This document shows positions 57,714-64,000 of a stretch of 64,000 bases of DNA, in pieces. Each line of letters starts with the position of its first letter. Positions within the stretch are counted from its first letter, which is position 1. The notes beneath the pieces are model-generated. The model ran no database searches. It was given only the letters and a program-made list of their open reading frames with translations, and was not told the DNA's origin. The translations under genes were made by a program, and so were the position numbers. The DNA is from Edaphochlamys debaryana (Eukaryota; Chlorophyta; Chlorophyceae; Chlamydomonadales): the NCBI GenBank assembly GCA_016858145.1, contig JAEHOE010000046.1:124001-188000 (forward strand), written 5' to 3'.

Positions 57714-60700
57714 ATGGCGCAGCGGTTAAGAGCGCTGCGAGGGGCGACGGCGCTGCTCCATCAAGCGGCCGAGTCGGCATCGGGCGCAGGCAGTCTCCTT
57801 CCTTCCTGCTCTAGCGCAACATCACTACTACAGCAGCTACAAACAAGCCAGCAGCAGCGCTGGTCTGGAGGCTCGTGGCAGCAGCAGGCACAATGGGGCT
57901 CGAGCCTGGATGCGCGACACCTCTCTTGGTTCTCGCGGAAGCCCGCTGCACCAGCCCCGACCCCAGTGTCTCTAGACAGTGGCGACGGCGACACCGCAAC
58001 GACCAGCACGGACGCTGTGCCGCCCGTTGAGCCGGAGTTCTGGCCGCTGCCAGAGTCGAGCGCGATGGATGTGGTGGATGCCATCCACCAGGCCACTGGC
58101 GCCCTTGAGAAGGCGTCCATCATGGCCGCCAAGTCGGACGCCTTCTTTGCGGCGTCGTGGTGTATCAGCGGGTTGCAGATGGCGCATGAGGCGCTGGGGA
58201 CGCCCTGGTAAGGGTGGGGTCGTGGCGGGACGGTGGGCGTGGCGGGAGTCCGCGGCAGGACCCGATCTGGCACACGGGTACCATGCCGGTGGGAGGTACT
58301 CCTGAAAGACTGCTGCTGCAGATGGGATGAGGCAGGCGCACCGCCCGGACGGTCCAGAAGGGGAGCGGGGGTACCGTCCCGACGGTCCTGGAGGCCCGAA
58401 TCGACTAATGGGGGCGGGCGGCAACCGGCCTGAGGGACGCCGGAGCCTCTGGGGGCAAAAGCGATGCGGCTGGAGGGCTTGGTAGCTCCCCCTGTAGCCC
58501 CCAGTCGATGATCTGAGATGCCGGCAAGCAGCCGAGCGCGTCCCTGGGTCCTTGCTCTGCTCCTCAGCCAAGACGGCGCTTGCCCTGCAGGGCTCTGCCC
58601 TCCTCTACCCAGCCCACCGTGCCCCTCCCCCCCTGCCGGGCCCTCCTCAGGTGGCTATCCATTGCGGCCTTCAACATCACCCTCCGCATCCTGACGTTCC
58701 CCCTCATGGTCATGGGGCAGAAGGGCTCGGCCAAGATGATGGTGGGGCGGGGGCCGCGGCCTGAGGCGGGCATGGCGTGACGGGGCGGGGGCTGCGCCCG
58801 TGTCAGGGTTGCTTGTGCGCCCCGCTCTTGAGGCCGCGGCCGTGGCGGGCAGGGCGTGATGGGTGGAAGCGGATTGAGAGTCGGGTCGGTCCGGCAATGG
58901 AGTGGGTCGTGGGGTCCTGCAGGCCAGAAGGACCCGGGGACCCTATCCTGAGGGCATGCGCAACCCCAGCTCCTAGCTCGGGGTCAGGACCTAACCGAAT
59001 CTTTGCGCTACCTGCGCTGGCCCTCGGCCCAAACCCGTCAAGCTCATATCTTCTCCCGACTCCTTGTTCCCCACTCGTCCGCAGGAGTTTAACTACAACC
59101 TGCTCCACGCCAAGAAGCTGCAGGAAGCCGCCATGAAGGCGGTGAGGCGCCGGGAGGGAGGACGGGCTGGGCAGAAGATGCTCGGCCACTACGGGAGCAG
59201 ACTGCTGTCGGAGCAGCCAGCAGGGGTAGCGGTGAAGGGCACGGCAGTGGGGCCGAGGACGAAGGGGACACGTGGGGTACATAGCTACGGGGGAGGGCTG
59301 GCATCAAAGGACGGAGGCAGCCACAGACGGGGGCCATGAGTGCCGAATGCTGAGGCAGGGATGCGCGAATGCCGAGGGTGGCAGGCGCAGGAGCACAGAG
59401 GAGAGACATGGGATGGGTGGCAAGTGTGGCACTAGGATGTATCGGCCGTACCTATTACTCAGGCTCTGTCTCGATCTGCCCTTCCTCCACCCCTGCCCCC
59501 ACCCCAGACCACCCAGGAGGAGCACAACCGCCTGTACCAGGCCTTCCGGTCAGAGTACACCGCACAGGTGCGTGCCAGCGGCAAGTGCGCCACGCGGGCC
59601 CCGGCAGCGGCGAGGGAGTCCACGGTGCCTTCTGTGTGCGTGCGAGAGCCCCCTCGCCCCTCACTGAAGGACGCCGTCTGGGCCTGGTTGGCACCAACCA
59701 TAGCTCCATGCTCGCCCCAGCTTTCACCGCCCGGCTGCCCGCCTCTTCCCTTCTCACCCTTGCCTCCTCATCCCCGCCCCTTGTGCCCCACCACGCGCCC
59801 AGACCTCCAAGCACGGCGACCCCGTCAAGACGGCCATGGTGGTTCCGGGAGTCATGCTCTTCAACGGCTTCATCTTCATCTCCATCTTCAACGGCATCAG
59901 CAAGCTCATGGCCGCCAAGGTACGGTGCGGCCTGCGGTACTGCGGTACCGCGGAACTGCTGGGCTCCCGGGAGCAAGAGAGCAAGAGAGCGAGGCGCAGG
60001 GCCTGATGAGTTGAGGAGCTGATGAGCTGATGAGCTGGGGAGCTGAGGAGCTAGGGAGCTGGGGATGGGGTCTTGGAGAGGGCAAGGTGGGGTTGTCGGT
60101 GAGGCCCGGTGGAGTGTCACGAGGGGGCGGACTGGCGGGCAGGGGCGAGGGGCGGACTAGTCCATCCGCAGGGAGGGTCACGAAGACGCACACTGACAGC
60201 GCTGCTATTGCTCCGGCCTCGGCAGGTGCCCTCTCTCACGGTGGGCGGCGCGGCCTGGTTCACGGACCTGACCGCGCCCGACCCGTACTTTGGCCTGCCC
60301 ATCATGTGTACGGCGGTGACGCTCATGATGGTGGAGTACGGCATCAACCTGGCGGGCGACGCGCCCATGCCCACGGACCGCAAGAACGTGACTACGTGGG
60401 TGACACCGGCGAGGGGGCCCGGGGTCAGAAGAAGTCTCTGTACTACGGCGTGGTCTAGGCTGGTTTGGCAGCCAGCCGCTCAGGCTATGCCCCGCACCTC
60501 CCCAACTGGCTGGCCCCGCGCTTCCCTCCCTCCCTCCCTCCCTCACCTTTCCCCTCCGCCCTTTGCCACCCGCCCTCGATCCCCCAACCCACCCCGCGCT
60601 TGCCGCCCGCCCTCATCCCCCCCTGCAACTCCCCAGTGGCCTCAAGTGGATGCTCCGCGGCCTTGCCTTTATGTTCATCCCCGCGGGCAACTACGTGGCC

Positions 60701-61603
60701 GCCGGCACAGCGGTGCTGTGGGTCTCCAACACGGCCTTTGGAGTGGTGCAGGTGGGGCCCGGGATGGGGCCTGGTTGGGGCCTGGGTGGGGCCTGGTTGG
60801 GGCCCGGGTGGGCCTGGGCGGGGCTCGGGTGCACACTGCGTTGCAGCGTCGGGGCGTGGGCGTGGGCGTGGGCGTGGGCGTGCAGGGGCTGTGGGAAGCA
60901 GGCGGGGCCGCTGTGCCACAGCCGGTCAGCCTGAAAGGGAAAGCATGGACTGGCGAGCCCGGGGGCCCGTCCCTCGTGACGCTTCGAGCGGCAAACGTGC
61001 GCCTTCTCTGTCTCATGCCACCCTCCCCGACGCCCCTCCTCCGCAGGGCCTGGTGCTGAGGAACGACACCTTCCGGCGGCGCGTGGGCCTGCCCACCATG
61101 CAGGTGCGCCGGGCCAGGGTCAGAGCCGGTACCTGCAACAATGCAAGGGAACAATGCAGGGGATATGTGGCTCAGCAAGTGTCAAACCCTAGCATGTCGC
61201 AGTCAGGGTCCGAGGCTGGCCTGTGGGGTGGACCGGGATGCGGCAAGCGAGGTTGGCGGCGCGCAGATGGGCACCCGGTCCCGCCGGGTCTGCCCCGGCC
61301 GCATGACCCCCGCCCCCCCTTCACCATGCCCCTCTGCCCAGCCAGCCCCTTCCTTTTAGCAGCCCTCCGTCCCACTACTTCCTGCCTGAACCACACGCTC
61401 GTCTTGCCTGCCCCCTTCGCACCGCCACTTCCCAGGCCATTCGGGACATGAACGCTAAGGTGATGGAGGCCAACGCGGCCGCCGCGCCCAACCCCGCCGG
61501 CATGCCCTCGGCCAACCCCTTTGCGACGCGCTCCGACGACCCCGCGCCCGCCGTGGCCACGCCGCTGCTGAAGCAGGGGCCGCAGCAGCCCATCCGCAAG
61601 TGA
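57714..61603 (+). CDS. OXA1: OXA1-type mitochondrial inner-membrane insertase (YidC/Oxa1/Alb3 family)
   Basis: Nine exons (57714-58207, 58651-58741, 59085-59141, 59508-59567, 59803-59919, 60226-60395, 60637-60751, 61047-61103, 61436-61603) join in phase to 442 residues, all GT-AG. The N-terminus MAQRLRALRGATALLHQ is Arg-rich without acids, as in mitochondrial presequences, followed by a Gln/Ser-rich linker. The core shows the Oxa1 signature around residues 150-190, MAHEALGTPWW then LRILTFPLMVMGQK. Further membrane segments are VVPGVMLFNGFIFISIF (about 246-262), FGLPIMCTAVTLMMVEYG (295-312) and LRGLAFMFIPAGNYVAAGTA onward (335-365). LRNDTFRRRVGLP follows the last span as in Oxa1. Oxa1 inserts mitochondrially and nuclear-encoded proteins into the inner membrane. 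The C-terminal tail is short (about 70 residues) with little of the ribosome-binding coiled coil of fungal Oxa1. An OXA2/COX18 identity is less likely. Confidence 0.9.
60004..60066 (+). repeat. Minisatellite in OXA1 intron 5
   Basis: Repeats of GAGCTGATGAGCTG-type text (GATGAGCTGGGGAGCTGAGG and variants) fill about 60 bases in the intron between exons 5 and 6. Stop codons occur in it, so it is not exonic. Confidence 0.75.
60853..60882 (+). repeat. GGGCGT hexamer repeat in OXA1 intron 7
   Basis: Five tandem GGGCGT units, preceded by imperfect GGGGCCTGGGT-type repeats from about 60752 to 60830, fill the start of the intron after exon 7. G-rich sequence of this kind could form G-quadruplexes; that is inference. 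Confidence 0.8.
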
Positions 61604-61742
61604 CGAGCCAGCCGCGCAGCCGAGGGGGGCCCTTGCAGCAAGTGAGGCGCCCGCGCGGCCGCCACACGAGCCGCGGCCGCTCCTTGCAAGGGGGCCAGCG
61701 ACGCAGCCGCCGCAGGGGCCGCAGCACCCCGCCCGCAAGTGA
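61576..61742 (+). repeat. Repeat of the OXA1 stop-codon region in its 3' UTR
   Basis: The last exon ends CAGGGGCCGCAGCAGCCCAT, CCGCAAGTGA. A close copy (CAGGGGCCGCAGCACCCC, GCCCGCAAGTGA) follows at 61713-61742, and a shorter CAGCAAGTGAGG sits at 61637-61648. This parallels the repeats after the CRIPT stop. Confidence 0.75.
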
Positions 61743-64000
61743 GACGGCCGCGCAGCCGCTGGCTACGGATTTACAGGGTGGTGTGCATGGTTCACGCACA
61801 TAGCGCCGGCGGAAACGCCACTGGATGAGCGGAGAGTGGAGCGGCGGGCGGGCGGCGGGGTGGTGGTGGGTGAAGAGGTCGCAGCAGCTAGCGCTGCCGT
61901 GGGGAGGCAGCAGGCAGCAAAGTGCGGTGTAGCCCGAGCTGGTTACGCCGCGCGCCACGGGGCGGGATGTGCGGAAGAGCGACAGGGAACTGAGGAAGGC
62001 CGGCGAGAGGGGTGCTCCTGCTGTGGGCCAGGCGCCGGGATGCCGCGGTACGCGTACGGCAGGGGCCTCGGAGTGTGCGGCTACGACAGGGCCGCGTGGG
62101 TTTTGCTACACGGTGTTACTCAGCGGCGGCGGCCCTGAATGGAAGACTGCAGGCGCGGCGTGTGACGTATGCCTATGACTATGACTATGGAAGACGGGTG
62201 CCGGGCTATGCCGTTGTGGGGGCTGACGCCGCGGCGGATACATGCGCGGGGCTGTGTGGATTGAGGCCTGCATGCGGGGGAGGGGAGTGCAGCGTGCATT
62301 CGTGCGTTCGCGGGGAGGCTCGAGGTACCAGGCAGGCGCGTGACACCACTGGCGCGACGGTTAACTGGTGACGTGTGCTGCCTCTACCGTGATGGTGGCG
62401 GGAAGTTGAAGGCACGGTAGCGCTGTGATGACAGGTAGGCAGCAGGTGCTGTTGCCGTTGGTTGGTGATAGCGCACCCACCCGCTGCGGTCTAGCACTGG
62501 CAACATCGGCAGTTATTTGTCGTGCGCACAATCCGCACATGCGGGGCTGAGGACTTCGTGTGGTGCAGGAGCGGGCGGTGTCGCTGGGGGCTGGTGCTGC
62601 TGGTGCAGGGCATGCACGGATGGGAAGACAGTGCCTCGATGGTTGGCAAAGGGTAAAGAATGGAGGTGCCGCACCAAGACGGCCTGGCCGCCGCGGCGCC
62701 CCCCCTTGTTCATTCCATCCGTGGCAGCCAGCAGCGCCAACTGGCCCTAGCGATCGAGCCTGGAGGGAGGCGGCCCCTCAGGCAGCCGGCAAGGCGGAGA
62801 GGCGCGGATGGAGTGAGGTAGGGCCGCACGTACGGTGGGGCCAGACCTGGTCAGCAGAGCACGCTGCTTATACACTGCAACTGGAGGCCAATAATGCGGC
62901 AGGCTGATGCAGGTGTCAAGCATGCTAGCCCTGCGGCAGGCCGTCGACCGCGACCGGCGGGGCAAGCGGGGAGGGGCGGGTCGGGCCCTGCCGTCGAGCG
63001 AGTGCGGGTCGCACCATGAAGTCTTGTGCGAGTGCCGTCCGTTCTCATACACCGCTTCTCGGCTGCGAGCAAAATGTCCTGCAACAAGAGATGCGATGCA
63101 CAGTCGCTCCTGCTCAGCCCTGGCGGAGGGACAATTTGTCGGGCTGGAGCACGTTGACGATCGAGCGCGGACACATGGCGTGGACGACGCTTACGCATAG
63201 CTTCCTCTAATGGTCAGAGTACGTTTATAGCTTAGCTGGCCCGGGGACACTTGAGACGTAGAGCTGACTTGTCCTGTGCGTCCCGGCAAACACTGCTGCT
63301 GCTGCTAGTGCACGCCGCCCTGGGAACACGGCCGCAGCAGTTTCAGTAGCTCATGCACACAACATGGCGCTGCTCTGGGCGTACGCTGTGCACGGCAGAA
63401 ACAGGCGCTAAGTGAATCGTCCAGGAAGTTTTGCGCGCCGTGCCAAGTAGGCGCAGGCGTTCCACCTGTTTACGAGGGCCCTCTGCACGGATGGAGCGGG
63501 GCAGAGCTGGCTCCAGGTCTGTTTCTTGTGCTCAGCCGCTGCCCGGCCTACTGGCCGTAGAAGAGGCTGTCCGTAACGGCCTGCTGCGACAGACGTGAGT
63601 GGTTTGTGAGCTGAAGTAGCATGCTGGGGCAGCACAGCACTGCCAGGGTGTCTGAGGGGCTGCAGAAATCACCCGCAAAGCTGCAATTGCATTTACATTC
63701 TCCCTGCACTCAGAGCTCACATGCACGTGCCCCCGTGCTGCAGGGTGGGGTTGTGGAGTGGACTGGCGTCAGAGCTTGGCCACCTCACACGGGCAGGCCC
63801 AGAACACGGGCAACTCCAGCAGCAGCCGCTGTTGAGAGCCGCCGCCCCCCGCCATGACTCAGCACCCGCCAGACACCGGCAAGAGCTACACGACGCGTAC
63901 CCTGTGGCGCCGGTGGGGGACGAGGGCAACGCAGCGGGTGCATACAGGGGGGAGGGGTGGACGTGATGGCCGGGGTAGCTGAGCCGACGTACATGCATGT
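61604..64000. other. 3' flank of OXA1 and unassigned sequence
   Basis: After the repeat of the OXA1 end I can support no gene in these 2.4 kb. A long OXA1 3' UTR probably occupies the first part. From about 62500 the sequence is less GC-skewed, and short open frames on both strands show no recognisable domains or convincing splice structure. A gene entering from the right edge cannot be excluded. Confidence 0.45.

Noticed and set aside
57714..57745. tRNA-like text TGGCGCAGCGGTTAAGAGCG at the start of OXA1
   Set aside because: It resembles a tRNA A box and D arm, but there is no matching B box, anticodon arm or acceptor stem downstream, and it reads through the mitochondrial presequence of OXA1.
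1..64000. CRISPR array, prokaryotic operon or integrated virus
   Set aside because: No regularly spaced repeats with spacers, no viral structural or replication proteins, and all supportable genes are intron-containing eukaryotic genes.

Overview
This is a GC-rich eukaryotic nuclear segment, most like a chlorophyte green alga of the Chlamydomonas/volvocine type. The basis is very high GC, genes split into many short exons by small introns with GTGAGT/GTGCGT/GTGGGT donors, proteins rich in Ala, Gly, Pro and Arg, and recognisable eukaryotic housekeeping genes. Species was not established. All gene models were built by hand from splice sites, reading phase and paralogue comparison, with no transcript data.

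Layout. The window opens with the 3' tip of a plus-strand gene (1-108). A five-exon CRIPT gene follows (1041-2373, +); the end of its coding sequence is repeated several times just after the stop. From 3595 to 29558 the minus strand carries seven tandem paralogues (A to G) of a protein family I do not recognise. Each has one phase-1 intron at the same place. A, B, E and F are open throughout; C has a one-base deletion, D an in-frame TGA, and G a TAG plus a frameshift. A, B and C form one style (two start MPPK, one MWPG). D to G start MPS and sit in repeat units of about 4 kb, and the upstream DNA of D and E is nearly identical.

Gene G is divergent from a 15-exon XPG/RAD2-family nuclease of the GEN1/SEND1 type (30424-37439, +), which has an XPG N domain, an XPG I domain, a Cys/His insert, a chromodomain-like segment and a 626-residue acidic low-complexity tail. 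Convergent with it are two tandem 17-exon paralogues on the minus strand (39347-45276 and 46733-52208). They encode secreted proteins with a Tyr/Pro-rich stretch, a bulb-lectin-like domain and a Cys-rich beta-trefoil-like domain. After a gene-poor 5.5 kb comes a nine-exon OXA1/YidC/Alb3-family mitochondrial insertase (57714-61603, +), then 2.4 kb with no gene I can support.

The genes do not form an operon or pathway. The main features are local duplication (the seven-gene array, the lectin pair, and small repeats of gene 3' ends) and the resolvase gene placed at the head of the array.
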